Source: Oscillibacter sp. (lineage in GTDB: Bacteria > Bacillota > Clostridia > Oscillospirales > Oscillospiraceae). Taken from it: 64,000 nucleotides of DNA. Below the pieces are notes generated by a model, which was not told the origin of the DNA, did no database searches, and saw nothing but the letters and a program-made list of their open reading frames with translations. The position numbers and the translations under genes are program-made. Where the stretch lies: NCBI GenBank assembly GCA_022652655.1, contig JALCRQ010000001.1, positions 124,001-188,000 of the forward strand, read 5' to 3'. Of the stretch, positions 7,997 to 16,604 are shown piece after piece; position 1 is the stretch's first letter; each line of letters begins with the position of its first letter.

Positions 7997-8458
7997 ATGA
8001 GAAAAAAGAACGGTTCGGATGAGGAGCCCATCGGCGAAACTGTGGCGCGGGTAGCCGCTGCGATGGGCGAGACGGCGAAGGACATGGCCCGGCGCGCGAA
8101 GCCCACGGTGAAAAAGGCGCGCAGGAAGCTCCAAAGCGCCGCCCGGGAGGCGGAGCCCGCCGTAAAGGCCGCTCAGGAGAAGCTGGAGGACGCAGCGCGG
8201 ATGGTAAAGCCGGCAGTGCTGGCGGCGGGAGATTCCCTCTGTGCCGCCGGGAAGAAGGCGGCTGCGTCTCTGTGTCCTGAGATGTATCTCCAGTGGAACG
8301 GCCGGGAAATTTCCTGCGGGGAGGCGGCGGAACGGATCAGGCGACAGGATCAGGCCGCCCATCACCGGCCCATCTGCTCGTTCCGGATTTACTTCAAGCC
8401 GGAGGACGGCACCGCCTATTATGTGATCAACGGCACTGAGGGAAAAATTGAGCTTTGA
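7997..8458 (+). CDS. DUF6465-like protein with N-terminal amphipathic helix
   Basis: The 153-aa product has two parts. Residues 1-90 form a long Ala/Lys/Glu/Arg-rich helix with an imperfect 11-residue rhythm (AKPTVKKARRK, AEPAVKAAQEK, VKPAVLAAGD). Residues 93-153 form a compact domain (MYLQWNGREIS to YYVINGTEGKIEL) of the kind named DUF6465 in Clostridia. Function unknown. The histone-like helical part could bind nucleic acid or membrane. GGAAGGAGTC precedes the ATG. It is probably the last gene transcribed before the bidirectional terminator. Confidence 0.7.
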   Translation: MRKKNGSDEEPIGETVARVAAAMGETAKDMARRAKPTVKKARRKLQSAAREAEPAVKAAQEKLEDAARMVKPAVLAAGDSLCAAGKKAAASLCPEMYLQWNGREISCGEAAERIRRQDQAAHHRPICSFRIYFKPEDGTAYYVINGTEGKIEL

Positions 8459-8466
8459 AAGAGAAT

Positions 8467-8505
8467 AAAAATCCCGCGGACGCATTTGCGCCCGCGGGGT
8501 TTTAG
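8467..8505. terminator. Bidirectional terminator
   Basis: CCCGCGGACGC-ATTT-GCGCCCGCGGG forms a stem with one A-C mismatch, followed by GTTTTAG on the plus strand and by ATTTTTATTC on the minus strand. It sits between convergent genes. Confidence 0.85.
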
Positions 8506-8509
8506 TTTC

Positions 8510-8989
8510 TCATTTCTGCGCCTCCAGGCGCTGAACGGAGGCAGTCAGCACTCCCCGTTCAATCCGCACCAGCCCGTAGGTGGGGGCGGACCAGGAGGCG
8601 CCGATGCTGCCGGGGTTTAAAAACTGCGTGCGGCCCCGCAGATCCCAGTAGGGGCAGTGGGTGTGGCCAAAGAGAAAGAGGTCCAGTTCCTTTTCGGCGG
8701 CGGCGCAGCCCGCCGTCAGCAGGGAGGATTTGACGTGATAGGTGTGTCCGTGGCACATCAGAATCCGCAGACCGCCCTCCGTCAGCAGCTTTTCCGTGGG
8801 CTCGTCCGGCTGATAGTCGCAGTTGCCGGGAACCTGCTCGAAGGGGATGTCCGGAAAGGCCTCGTGAAGCTGCACGCCGTCCCGCCAGCAGTCGCCCAGG
8901 TGCAGAATTTTCTGCGGCTGCACCAGCTCTACGGCCCGAATCATATTGCTCACGTTCCCGTGGGAATCCGAGAGAACCAAAATCTGCAT
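8510..8989 (-). CDS. YfcE/MJ0936-family metallophosphoesterase
   Basis: The 159-aa protein has all the calcineurin-like metal motifs: DSHGN (residues 8-12), LGDCWRDG, PGNCDY, GHTYHVK, and GHTHCPYW with NPGSIG. Family members are small cytoplasmic phosphodiesterases with unassigned physiological substrates. The start codon is a few bases downstream of the next upstream gene on the minus strand, so the two form an operon. Length is typical. Confidence 0.9.
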   Translation of the reverse strand: MQILVLSDSHGNVSNMIRAVELVQPQKILHLGDCWRDGVQLHEAFPDIPFEQVPGNCDYQPDEPTEKLLTEGGLRILMCHGHTYHVKSSLLTAGCAAAEKELDLFLFGHTHCPYWDLRGRTQFLNPGSIGASWSAPTYGLVRIERGVLTASVQRLEAQK

Positions 8990-8995
8990 GGCGCT

Positions 8996-9289
8996 TTATC
9001 CTTTCTCGCGCCGGATGTCCGCCGTCTCCGGCGCAAAGGCGTCGCAGCGGCTCTGGAGCCACTCCTTCAGGGCCTCCACGCCGGCGTCGTCCCAGGAAAA
9101 GTCCCGCTTTTCCACATCCTGCGCCAGCTCATAGCAGACTCTGGAGTAAACGGCGGCGTGGATGGCGTGCTCTTTTTCGTCCACCTCCCAGCGGTAGCGA
9201 AAATCGCTGCCGAAAGGCCCCACGGATCCGGTATAGACATAGGCGCGCTTCAGCCAGGCGGGCGTCAGCCGGGAAAAACAGGAAAGCAT
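8996..9289 (-). CDS. Small protein of unknown function
   Basis: The 97-aa protein is not one I recognise. It has a basic N-terminus (FSRLTPAWLKRAYVYTG), a mixed middle and a C-terminal helix rich in Trp, Glu and Asp (DAGVEALKEWLQSRCDAF). No signal peptide or membrane segment is clear. An AAGGAG ribosome binding site precedes the ATG, and it is only 6 bp from the phosphoesterase gene, so it is very likely expressed with it. Confidence 0.65.
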   Translation of the reverse strand: MLSCFSRLTPAWLKRAYVYTGSVGPFGSDFRYRWEVDEKEHAIHAAVYSRVCYELAQDVEKRDFSWDDAGVEALKEWLQSRCDAFAPETADIRREKG

Positions 9290-9335
9290 AGAAAAGCTCC
9301 TTTCACGGGATTCAGGAATCAGTGCGGAACATAAA

Positions 9336-9375
9336 AAGGAAAGCCCCGCAGGCCCGCGGCGGGTCTGCAGGGATA
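9336..9375 (-). terminator. Terminator of the VTT-domain gene
   Basis: On the minus strand CCCTGCAGACCCGC and GCGGGCCTGCGGGG form a long, slightly imperfect stem followed by CTTTCCTTTTT. Confidence 0.65.
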
Positions 9376-9384
9376 AAAGACAGG

Positions 9385-10125
9385 TTATCTGTCCTGCGAG
9401 CCGGCTCCCTGCGGCGCGGAATCCTTGCCCGCGGGATGGTGCTTGAGCCGGAGGGCAATGATTTTATCCTTGGTTTTATAGAGCACAAAAATCATCGCCA
9501 GGGAGACCAGCACCAGGCAGAAGGAGATGGTAAAATCGCCGGACATGATGCGGCTGCCGATGGAGCACATGATAAAAACCTGGAAAAGGCTGCCCAGAAA
9601 AACGGACTTGCAGAAGCTGCGCAGTGTAACGTTGGTGTGGGCTGCGGCGTAGGGGACGAAGCCGTTGGGCACGCCGGGCATCATATAGGCCAGCATGCAC
9701 ATAAAGGAGGGATCGCTGGAGTTGATCCAGTCCAGCACCTTCCGGATCCGCCGGCCCCGCTTGGTGTCCGACTGAACCGGCCGGTTGCGCCGGTGTCTGG
9801 CCAGGGAAAAGACGCCCATATTCGTGCCGACAAAGGAGACCATGCACACCGCATAGCTCCGCAGCGTGCCGAAAACCAGGCCGCCCGCGATCTGCACGGC
9901 GGCCCCCGGAAAGAAGATGGACACCACCTGGGCAGCCTGCAGGAGCGCGAGATAAATCAGGCCCTTCCAGCTGATATTTCCGGCAAGAAAGTGCTCAATA
10001 TCCTCCTCACTGAGCCATTTTTGGAACAGGGTGGGGAGGAGCCAGAAAAAAATCAGACACAGGACGGCAATGCCGACGCTGACGCCGACAAGAATCCATA
10101 GCTTTTTCTTTTGTGTTTCTTTCAT
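9385..10125 (-). CDS. TVP38/TMEM64 (VTT-domain) membrane protein
   Basis: The 246-aa protein has five or six membrane segments. The VTT/SNARE-associated domain appears as FFPGAAVQIAGGLVFG (around residue 72) and MMPGVPNGFVPYAAAHTNV (around residue 147), the two conserved re-entrant-type segments of the DedA/TVP38 superfamily. Relatives are linked to lipid scrambling or undecaprenyl-phosphate recycling; the specific role here is unknown. The C-terminus is basic and polar. It is a single-gene unit with its own promoter and terminator. Confidence 0.88.
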   Translation of the reverse strand: MKETQKKKLWILVGVSVGIAVLCLIFFWLLPTLFQKWLSEEDIEHFLAGNISWKGLIYLALLQAAQVVSIFFPGAAVQIAGGLVFGTLRSYAVCMVSFVGTNMGVFSLARHRRNRPVQSDTKRGRRIRKVLDWINSSDPSFMCMLAYMMPGVPNGFVPYAAAHTNVTLRSFCKSVFLGSLFQVFIMCSIGSRIMSGDFTISFCLVLVSLAMIFVLYKTKDKIIALRLKHHPAGKDSAPQGAGSQDR

Positions 10126-10170
10126 TCCGAATCTCCGCAGTATGTAGAATCACAGGGGACATATCAGTAT

Positions 10171-10199
10171 AATATACACGACTTCCCTGAAAAAAACAA
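10171..10199 (-). promoter_or_regulatory. Promoter of the VTT-domain gene
   Basis: On the minus strand, TTGTTT and TATATT separated by exactly 17 bp, about 45 bp upstream of the start codon. Confidence 0.6.
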
Positions 10200-10222
10200 G
10201 TATAACCTACGCCGAACCGGGA

Positions 10223-10245
10223 CAAAAAGCGGCCCCGGACGGGCC
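10223..10245 (-). terminator. Terminator of ridA
   Basis: On the minus strand GGCCC-GTCCG-GGGCC forms a short GC stem followed by GCTTTTTG. Confidence 0.55.
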
Positions 10246-10306
10246 TGAAAACGGCGGATGCCGGCAATCCAGAACTGTCCGGGGCGCACGGCCGAAGACT
10301 TTCCGA

Positions 10307-10678
10307 TCAGACCTCGGCGATCAACTCTACCTCGACCAGAAGGTTCTTGGGCAGCGTTTTCACCGCTACGCAGGACCGGGCGGGTTTGCCGGTGAAGTAG
10401 CCGGCATAGAGCTCGTTAAAGGCGGCAAAGTCGCCCATGTCCGCCAGGAAGCAGGTGGTCTTGACTACCCTGGTGAAATCCGTTCCGGCGGCGGCCAGCA
10501 GAGCGGACAGGTTTTTCATGACCTGCTCGGTCTGAGCCTTGATTTCAGAGCCCACAACTGCGCCGGTCTTGGGATCCAGGGCGATCTGGCCGGAGGTAAA
10601 GAACAGGCCGCCGCTGATGTATCCCTGGGAATAGGGGCCGATGGCGGCGGGGGCTTTGTCGGTGCTGATTTGTTTCAT
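10307..10678 (-). CDS. ridA: RidA family enamine/imine deaminase
   Basis: The 123-aa protein matches the YjgF/YER057c/UK114 family: APAAIGPYSQGY near the N-terminus, FFTSGQIALDPKTG, and the C-terminal RSCVAVKTLPKNLLVEVELIA, which contains the arginine that binds the substrate carboxylate. It hydrolyses reactive 2-aminoacrylate-type enamines released by PLP enzymes. Full length. It is monocistronic, with a promoter and a terminator, and AAAGGAG precedes the ATG. Confidence 0.95.
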   Translation of the reverse strand: MKQISTDKAPAAIGPYSQGYISGGLFFTSGQIALDPKTGAVVGSEIKAQTEQVMKNLSALLAAAGTDFTRVVKTTCFLADMGDFAAFNELYAGYFTGKPARSCVAVKTLPKNLLVEVELIAEV

Positions 10679-10727
10679 AGTGAAACTCCTTTCAGTAACA
10701 GGTTTTGGCGTAAAACCATCTGGTGAC

Positions 10728-10756
10728 AGTATACTGCAAAAAAAATTTCATGTAAA
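10728..10756 (-). promoter_or_regulatory. Promoter of ridA
   Basis: On the minus strand TTTACA and TATACT are separated by 17 bp, with the -10 box about 50 bp from the start codon. The spacer has an unusual run of eight T. Confidence 0.6.
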
Positions 10757-10877
10757 CTGCGGCAAAACTTAATTTTTTCAAATTCGCCGCCGGATTTGCC
10801 GAAAAAGACGGGAATGGACGCTGCGGTGGAAAAGAGCTGACGGCCGTCACCGCCGGCGTTTCCTTTTGAACCGACGG

Positions 10878-10915
10878 AAAAACGCCCCGCCTCCCCGGAA
10901 GGGGATGGCGGGGCG
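10878..10915 (-). terminator. Terminator of the MMPL exporter operon
   Basis: On the minus strand a GC-rich stem (CGCCCCGCCATCCCC with GGGGAGGCGGGGCG, loop TTCC) is followed by TTTTTCC. Confidence 0.75.
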
Positions 10916-10921
10916 CCGCGC

Positions 10922-13210
10922 TTATTTCTTGCAGAGCTCCTCTGGGGACGGGGTGTCGTCCTGCGGCTTGGCTTCCGGAGCCTGGGGCGCTTTGCCGGCG
11001 CCCTTTTTCCGCCCCAGCGCCGCCTTGAGGCCGCCTGCGGGCTTCTTCCGTCCGGCGGCTTCCAGGAAGCTGCCGGGGCAGGCGGGGGCGGCGGTGCCTG
11101 CTTCCGGGGCGGCGGGCTGCTTTTTCGCCCTGACGCGCTCCGGCTTCGGCGTTCTCCAGTACCGGCTGGTGTGGGCAAACACCGGCTCGCAGACGCACAG
11201 CACGGAGGGGAGGATGAAGATGCTGACCACCGCGGAGATCAGCGCGCCCCGGGCCAGCATGGTGCAGATGGAGCCGATGATCTCAATGTCGGAGATGATG
11301 CTGACGCCCATGGTGGCGCAGAACAGCACCAGGGAGCTGGTGAGGATGGAGGGATCGGCGGTGGTGGCGGCGATCTCAATGGCCTCCTCCCGGGTTTTCC
11401 CTGCCTGCAGCTCCTCCCGGAAGCGGCTGGTCATCAAAATCGCGTAGTCCACCGTGGCGCCCAGCTGGATGCAGCCGATAACGGTGGGGGACACGAAGGG
11501 AATGACGGTGCCGGTAAAGTACGGGATTCCCTGGTTGATGAAGATGGCCAGTTCAATGGTGGACACCAGCGCGATGGGGATCGTGAGGGACTGAAAGACA
11601 ATGGCGATAATCAGGAAAATCGCCGCAATGGAGATGTAGTTGGTGACCTTGAAGTCTACGGCGGAGGTCTTGATCAAATCGTTGGTCAGGGCGGCCTCGC
11701 CGGTGATAAGGGCCTTGGAATCATAGGATTTGACCAGCTTGGTGAGCTTGTCGAGCTGCGTTGCCACCTGGGTGGTGGCCGTGTTGTAGCTGGTGTTCAC
11801 CATCATCATCTGATACCCGCCCTGCTTGAGCATGTTTTTGACCTCGTCCGGGATGAAGAAGTCCGGAATACCCGTGCCGATGAGGGAGTGGTAGGAGACG
11901 ACGGAGGTGACGCCGTCCAGATCCTTTATCTGGTTTTCCAGGTCGTTCATATCCGTGGAGGAGACGTCGTCCCGCAGGAGGATGAAGTGGGAGGAGGCCA
12001 TGTCGAAGTCGCTTTTGAGCTTGTCGTTGGCTACGATGGAGGGGAGATTCTGGGGCAGAGACTCATCCAGTTTGTAGTAGACGCTGGTCATGTTCTGGGC
12101 AAAGGAGAAGGGAATGAACAGCAGCAGGAACAGCACCACAAACCGCTTGCGGCGGTGAATGATTCCGCGGTTCATGCGGGTGGTGTCGGGGATCAGCGTC
12201 TTGTGGAGATGCTTGGTGATCTGCTTATCGAAAAGCAGCAGTACGGAGGGAAGCACAAGGATCACGCACAGTACGCCGATGGCCACGCCCTTGGCCATGA
12301 CGATGCCGATGTCCCGGCCCAGCGTCAGCTGCATGAAGCACAGCGCCACAAATCCGGCGATGGTGGTCAGGCTGCTGCCGGAGAGGGAGGTAAAGGCTGC
12401 CGCGATGGATGCCGCCATGGCGTCCCGCTTGTCGTCGTAATGCTCCCGTTCCTCCACATACCTTCGGTAGAGGAAGATGGAGTAGTCCATGGTGACACCC
12501 AGCTGCAGGACACCCGCAATGGCTTTCGTAATATAGGAGATCTGCCCCATAAAGAGGTTGGTGCCAAAGTTGTAGAGCACAGCCAGGCCGATGCACAGCA
12601 GAAACGCCGCCGGCAGCACCGTGGATTCCAGGGTCAGCAGCATGGCTGCCAGCGAAAGGGCCACGGCCAGCCCTACATAGACGGGCAGCTCCCGGTCCAC
12701 CAGATCCTTGGTGTCCTTGATGACGACGGAGAAGCCCGCGAGAAAGCACTGCTTGTTGCACAGGGAGCGGATGTCCCGGATGGCGTGCATGGTCTCGTCC
12801 GAGGCGCCGGCCTGGCTGTACTGGATAATCATCATGGTGGCCTTGCCGGAGTAAAACATGTCGCGCATATTGGCGGGGATAAAGTCCGTGGGGATCTGAA
12901 TACCCACCAGATTGGAGATCCATACGGCGTGGCTGACGCCGGGGACGTCCTCAATCTGCTCCAGCAGCCGGTTGGTGTAGTCCGCCGGCATATCCTCCAC
13001 CACCAGCATGCTGGTGGCGGCCATCTGGAACGGTTCCTCCAGCAGTTTTTCACCCTGGGAGGACTCCAGATCCTCCGGGAGGTAGGTCAGAATATCATAG
13101 TTGATACGGGTGGAGAGAGAGGCCAGAATCGACGGAATCAGCAGCAAGAGGGCGATAGCCACCACCAGCCTGGGCTTCCGGGTCAGGCCGTGGGCAATTT
13201 TTTTTATCAC
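10922..13210 (-). CDS. RND/MMPL superfamily exporter
   Basis: The 762-aa protein has the two-fold MMPL/SSD layout: TM1, an extracellular domain of about 140 residues, five TM segments, then TM7 after RRKRFVVLFLLLFIPF, a second extracellular domain and five more TM segments. QLGVTMDYSIFLYRRY (first half) and QLGATVDYAILMTSRF (second half) are the paired TM4/TM10 motifs with the proton-relay aspartates. The C-terminal 90 residues are a charged, Ala/Pro/Lys-rich cytoplasmic tail. It is predicted to export a lipid or peptide using the proton gradient. It follows the secreted coiled-coil gene by 42 bp and shares its promoter. Confidence 0.88.
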   Translation of the reverse strand: MIKKIAHGLTRKPRLVVAIALLLLIPSILASLSTRINYDILTYLPEDLESSQGEKLLEEPFQMAATSMLVVEDMPADYTNRLLEQIEDVPGVSHAVWISNLVGIQIPTDFIPANMRDMFYSGKATMMIIQYSQAGASDETMHAIRDIRSLCNKQCFLAGFSVVIKDTKDLVDRELPVYVGLAVALSLAAMLLTLESTVLPAAFLLCIGLAVLYNFGTNLFMGQISYITKAIAGVLQLGVTMDYSIFLYRRYVEEREHYDDKRDAMAASIAAAFTSLSGSSLTTIAGFVALCFMQLTLGRDIGIVMAKGVAIGVLCVILVLPSVLLLFDKQITKHLHKTLIPDTTRMNRGIIHRRKRFVVLFLLLFIPFSFAQNMTSVYYKLDESLPQNLPSIVANDKLKSDFDMASSHFILLRDDVSSTDMNDLENQIKDLDGVTSVVSYHSLIGTGIPDFFIPDEVKNMLKQGGYQMMMVNTSYNTATTQVATQLDKLTKLVKSYDSKALITGEAALTNDLIKTSAVDFKVTNYISIAAIFLIIAIVFQSLTIPIALVSTIELAIFINQGIPYFTGTVIPFVSPTVIGCIQLGATVDYAILMTSRFREELQAGKTREEAIEIAATTADPSILTSSLVLFCATMGVSIISDIEIIGSICTMLARGALISAVVSIFILPSVLCVCEPVFAHTSRYWRTPKPERVRAKKQPAAPEAGTAAPACPGSFLEAAGRKKPAGGLKAALGRKKGAGKAPQAPEAKPQDDTPSPEELCKK

Positions 13211-13252
13211 TTAGAACACACCTTCCGTTTCAAAATCGCGGCGCGTCCGCCC

Positions 13253-15724
13253 TTAATGCCGGAAAATACCGGTTATGGCCTGCCCAATGTGCTTAAAGAG
13301 GTTGGCGACGCGGCTCCAGAAGGTGCCCTGGTCGGCGGCTTTTTCTTTCTGGGCGGCCGTGTCCTCATCCGGCAGCTTGATCTCCTGGGAGCGGATCAGA
13401 ATCTGCACACTCTGGGGAGAGCCGTTCTGCTGGGAGGTCAGGGACACCGCCTGGGCGGTGGAATCCATGTTCAGCAGGTTGTCGACGTCGCCGGTATGGT
13501 CGTTCCACTCGTCCCGGATGATGCTGCTGATGTTGTTCTTGGCGCTGCGGATGTCGTCGGTGGTGTCGATGCTGGCGGCCGCCTTGCGCAGGGTGGAGGA
13601 CAGCCCGCTCAGCGTTTTCTTGGTGCCGGAGTCCAGCTGGGCGCCGCTCTTTTTGGCCAGCGCCTCAAAGGAGGAGAGAAAGCCCCTGGTGTCGCTCACG
13701 GTGGAGGTCAGGGAGGAGACAATGGTCTTGGTGTCCTCCAGAGTGGCCTTGAGATCCGGCACGTAGCGGTTCACCGTGTCGTCCAGCGCCTGCACCTGAT
13801 CCAGCAGTGTGCTGGAGGTTTTCAGCGCCTGATCCGCCACGTCGATGAGAGAGTCCAGATCGTCCATGGTGTCGCCGGCCAGCCGGCTGAGCTTGGTGAG
13901 ATCCTTGGAAAGACCGTCGCTGCCCATGACGCTGCACAGGTCGCTGAGATTGGCCAGCAGTCCGTCTCCGGTGTTGGAGGCGGACAGCGCCCGGAGCTTT
14001 TCCAGCTGCTGCGCGTTGGCCGCGTAGGTTTTCTTATTTCCCAGCACCTCACTGAGATTGGAACCGGTGGAGTTGACGTCCTGCATCATCTGCACGCCGG
14101 TAATGAACTGTTCCTCGCTCATGGTGCCCGCGCCGCAGACCGTCCCGTAGACGGCCTTGAAGATCTGGGCCTTGCCCCAGTTGGCCGCCTGCTCCTGGGA
14201 GGGTGCGGAGGCCAGTCCCGCCAGGGTGGCGAGGCCCTGGGCCTGGGTGTGGATGGCGGTCAGCTCATCGGCCGTTAGGGCGCTGCCCTTGGTGTTGGTC
14301 TCCTGAATAATCAGCGTGGCCTCGATAAAGCCTGTGAGATCCAGTTCTTTGCCCTGTCCCACGGCCTCGTATGTATTGTGCAGGCCCTTGGCCTGTTCCG
14401 TATTCGCCCGGAGCTCATCCGGCGTCAGGCCGTTGACGGTGACCCAGTCGCCGTGGAGCTGAATATCCAGATCCTTCATGGAGCTACGCAGCGCCGTGAT
14501 GCTGCTGCGCAGGCTGTCGGCATGCTGCCCCATTTTCTCCAGATCCTCCTGGAGATCGCCGTCGTCGTCGGTGGTGCCGGTGAGCTTTTTGACGTCCTTC
14601 ATATCGTCCTGGAGATAACCCAGATATTTCCGGGTGTCAGAGATCTGATCCTTCAGGCTGACGGCGGACTTGGTCACGGCGGTGAGATCGTCCGACACAT
14701 CCGTCACCGCCTGGGAGGCGGCGTCCAGATGGCCGGGCAGCGTGGCCAGGGAGGCGTTCAGGCTGCCCAGATCGCCGATGACCTTGTCGGCCTCACCGTA
14801 GACCGCGCCCTTGCCGGCGGAGATGGTGCCCCGGGCCTCGTTGAGCTCATCCAGGCCCCTGGCGGTATCCCGCAGGCTGCCGGTCATGTTGTCCAGGGAG
14901 TTGAGGAAGGTGTCCAGGCTGCCGTCCAGCTTGTCGTAATCGCTTTCAATATCGGCCTTCTTGTCCTTGAGGTCGGCGATCTGATCCAGCTGCTTCAGCG
15001 TGGCCGGCACCATTAAATAGGTAATGCCGTCAAACTGAAAGGAGTCGGCGCCCACCTCAATGGTGAAGTGCTGCTCCTCACCGGGCAGAACCACAAAGAG
15101 CACCATCCGGAGGTTGCCAACCAGCTGCACCTGGGCGCCCTCCGCCTTCAGGGACAGGATGTCGTCCTGATTGAAAAGGGCCATAGCCTCCAGAGTGTAG
15201 TTGTTTTTGGAGTAGTCGCTGGCGGCGGTATTGGGGACAATGTCCAGATTGATCTGCACCACGCCGGTCTTCCCGGCCAGCTCCTCCGCCTTGGTGGGCA
15301 CACCGTTGAGCTTGTAGCTCATGGAGATCGTCCAGGGCAGGGCGGTAAAGGGCTGGGAGGTCTTGCCCTCAAAATAGAAGTGGTCCGGCGCGTTCTTGCC
15401 GAAGTCGAACGTGGTGGCGCCGCCCGCCGTAACGGGCTTGGTGCCGTCCGTCAGGTTGTTGACGGAGTCATAGGTGCCGTAGTCCGTCAGCTTGTCGGCG
15501 CCGTTGAGGGCGTAGCTTTTGACCACGCTGCCGTTGGTCAGGTTGCCGTAGTAATCCAGCGTCGCGTAGTAGGCCTCGTCGAACGTGGGGGTTACGCCGT
15601 TGCCGATCTTCGCGGCGGCGGCGCCCGGCACCATCGTCAAAGACAGGGCGGCAGCGCAGGCCAAAGCCAGGGTGCGGGCCCAGAGCGTGCGGGAGTTCCG
15701 TCCGCCGGTGCAGAAGCGTTTCAT
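13253..15724 (-). CDS. Secreted coiled-coil partner of the MMPL exporter (YhgE/Pip-like heptad protein)
   Basis: The 823-aa protein has a signal peptide (hydrophobic core ALACAAALSLTMV, cleavage near GAAAA), a beta-rich N-terminal domain of about 240 residues, then about 500 residues of heptad-rich helices with many DLxxL and SDTxxxL segments, and an amphipathic C-terminus ending FKHIGQAITGIFRH. The helical style recalls the extracytoplasmic part of YhgE/Pip proteins, which often pair with MMPL exporters, but the flanking membrane domains are missing. I placed the start at 15724, 8 nt after GGAGG; the track ATG at 15739 overlaps that site. It is the first gene of the operon, under TetR-type control. 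Confidence 0.75.
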   Translation of the reverse strand: MKRFCTGGRNSRTLWARTLALACAAALSLTMVPGAAAAKIGNGVTPTFDEAYYATLDYYGNLTNGSVVKSYALNGADKLTDYGTYDSVNNLTDGTKPVTAGGATTFDFGKNAPDHFYFEGKTSQPFTALPWTISMSYKLNGVPTKAEELAGKTGVVQINLDIVPNTAASDYSKNNYTLEAMALFNQDDILSLKAEGAQVQLVGNLRMVLFVVLPGEEQHFTIEVGADSFQFDGITYLMVPATLKQLDQIADLKDKKADIESDYDKLDGSLDTFLNSLDNMTGSLRDTARGLDELNEARGTISAGKGAVYGEADKVIGDLGSLNASLATLPGHLDAASQAVTDVSDDLTAVTKSAVSLKDQISDTRKYLGYLQDDMKDVKKLTGTTDDDGDLQEDLEKMGQHADSLRSSITALRSSMKDLDIQLHGDWVTVNGLTPDELRANTEQAKGLHNTYEAVGQGKELDLTGFIEATLIIQETNTKGSALTADELTAIHTQAQGLATLAGLASAPSQEQAANWGKAQIFKAVYGTVCGAGTMSEEQFITGVQMMQDVNSTGSNLSEVLGNKKTYAANAQQLEKLRALSASNTGDGLLANLSDLCSVMGSDGLSKDLTKLSRLAGDTMDDLDSLIDVADQALKTSSTLLDQVQALDDTVNRYVPDLKATLEDTKTIVSSLTSTVSDTRGFLSSFEALAKKSGAQLDSGTKKTLSGLSSTLRKAAASIDTTDDIRSAKNNISSIIRDEWNDHTGDVDNLLNMDSTAQAVSLTSQQNGSPQSVQILIRSQEIKLPDEDTAAQKEKAADQGTFWSRVANLFKHIGQAITGIFRH

Positions 15725-15783
15725 AAATCTTTCCTCCATTGCTGCATAAAGTTAATTGACAAAAGTTTATTATTAGTTTATTG

Positions 15784-15833
15784 TTGATTTATTGAACGAA
15801 GTTGATTATAATGCAGGCAGATGAAAAAATCAA
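15784..15833. promoter_or_regulatory. Symmetric divergent promoters sharing a -10 box
   Basis: TTGATT (15784-15789) pairs with TATAAT (15807-15812) at 17 bp for rightward transcription. AATCAA (15828-15833, read TTGATT on the minus strand) pairs with TATAAT on the minus strand (15805-15810), also at 17 bp. The layout TTGATT-N15-ATTATAAT-N15-AATCAA is symmetric about 15808.5. A TetR protein bound here would block both the regulator gene and the exporter operon. Confidence 0.75.
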
Positions 15834-15911
15834 TCGACACATTGAGAAGAATGTAGCGTTTTTTACGAAGAATTTACGCCCGGCATGTCCGGGCGCCGGA
15901 GAGGAGACAGT

Positions 15912-16490
15912 ATGCTCAGTCATTCGGATGACCGGCGGGCCAGAAGGTCCCGGCGGCTTTTAAAAGAAGGTTTGTCGGAGCTGCTGCAGGAAAGACAGTT
16001 TTCGCAGATTTCCGTGCGGGACATTACCAACCGCATGGATCTGAACCGCGGTACCTTTTACCTGCACTATTCGGACACATACGACCTGCTGCAGGATTTA
16101 GAGAACGACGTGCTCCGGGATATCCAGGAGATGATCGATGCCCACCGCGGAGAGACGAACGGCGGCAGTCTGCGGCCGATTTTTGAGCCGCTGCTGCGAT
16201 ATGTGGAGGAACATCACACCCTTTGCGAGGCCCTGTTTCTGAACAACGCCAACAGCAATTTTCTCGATCGGGTGCAGGGGCTGATCCGGGACAACGGCGG
16301 CGCGATTATCCGCGGCCGCTGGCCGGACGCCACGGATGAGCAGGCCGCGTATCTGATGGGCTTTCTGGCCTTCGGCCTCATCGGCCTCATCAAGATGTGG
16401 TTCGATCTGGATCGGAAAACGCCGGAGAGTGAACTGCTGGACAGGATGGATCGGCTCAGCGCGCATGCGGCGCAGATATTGATGGCATGA
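15912..16490 (+). CDS. TetR/AcrR-family regulator of the exporter operon
   Basis: The 192-aa protein has the TetR helix-turn-helix at residues 25-60 (ISVRDITNRMDLNRGTFYLHYSDTYDLL) and an all-helical ligand domain of the TetR_C_8 sort, with the conserved C-terminal FLAFGLIGLIKMWFD segment. ATG 15912 has GAGAGGAG just before it; the track start at 15885 has no Shine-Dalgarno. It is divergent from, and shares a symmetric promoter with, the coiled-coil/MMPL operon, so it is most likely its ligand-responsive repressor. Confidence 0.9.
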   Translation: MLSHSDDRRARRSRRLLKEGLSELLQERQFSQISVRDITNRMDLNRGTFYLHYSDTYDLLQDLENDVLRDIQEMIDAHRGETNGGSLRPIFEPLLRYVEEHHTLCEALFLNNANSNFLDRVQGLIRDNGGAIIRGRWPDATDEQAAYLMGFLAFGLIGLIKMWFDLDRKTPESELLDRMDRLSAHAAQILMA

Positions 16491-16534
16491 AAAAAGCCTG
16501 TCCGACGGTCTGCCGGACAGGCTTTTTTCATGCC
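16484..16534 (+). terminator. Strong intrinsic terminator overlapping the tetR stop codon
   Basis: GGCATGAAAAAAGCCTGTCCG and its exact complement (16514-16534) form a 21-bp stem with a 9-nt loop. The inner GC stem is followed by TTTTTT. Symmetric, so probably bidirectional. Confidence 0.9.
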
Positions 16535-16570
16535 ATTGGAGAAGATCTGCCCGAATCCGCGGTTTCTTTC

Positions 16571-16598
16571 TTGTGTTTCGGGCAAAATATGGTATTAT
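16571..16598 (+). promoter_or_regulatory. Promoter of the DUF1893 gene
   Basis: TTGTGT (16571-16576) and TATTAT (16593-16598) with a 16-bp spacer, with a TGG just before the -10 box. Confidence 0.5.
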
Positions 16599-16604
16599 AA
16601 CTGC

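Noticed and set aside
11171-14278. 1,035-aa plus-strand ORF opposite the MMPL and coiled-coil genes
   Set aside because: Composition is His/Gly/Gln-rich shadow sequence without motifs; the minus-strand genes have clear domains and ribosome binding sites.
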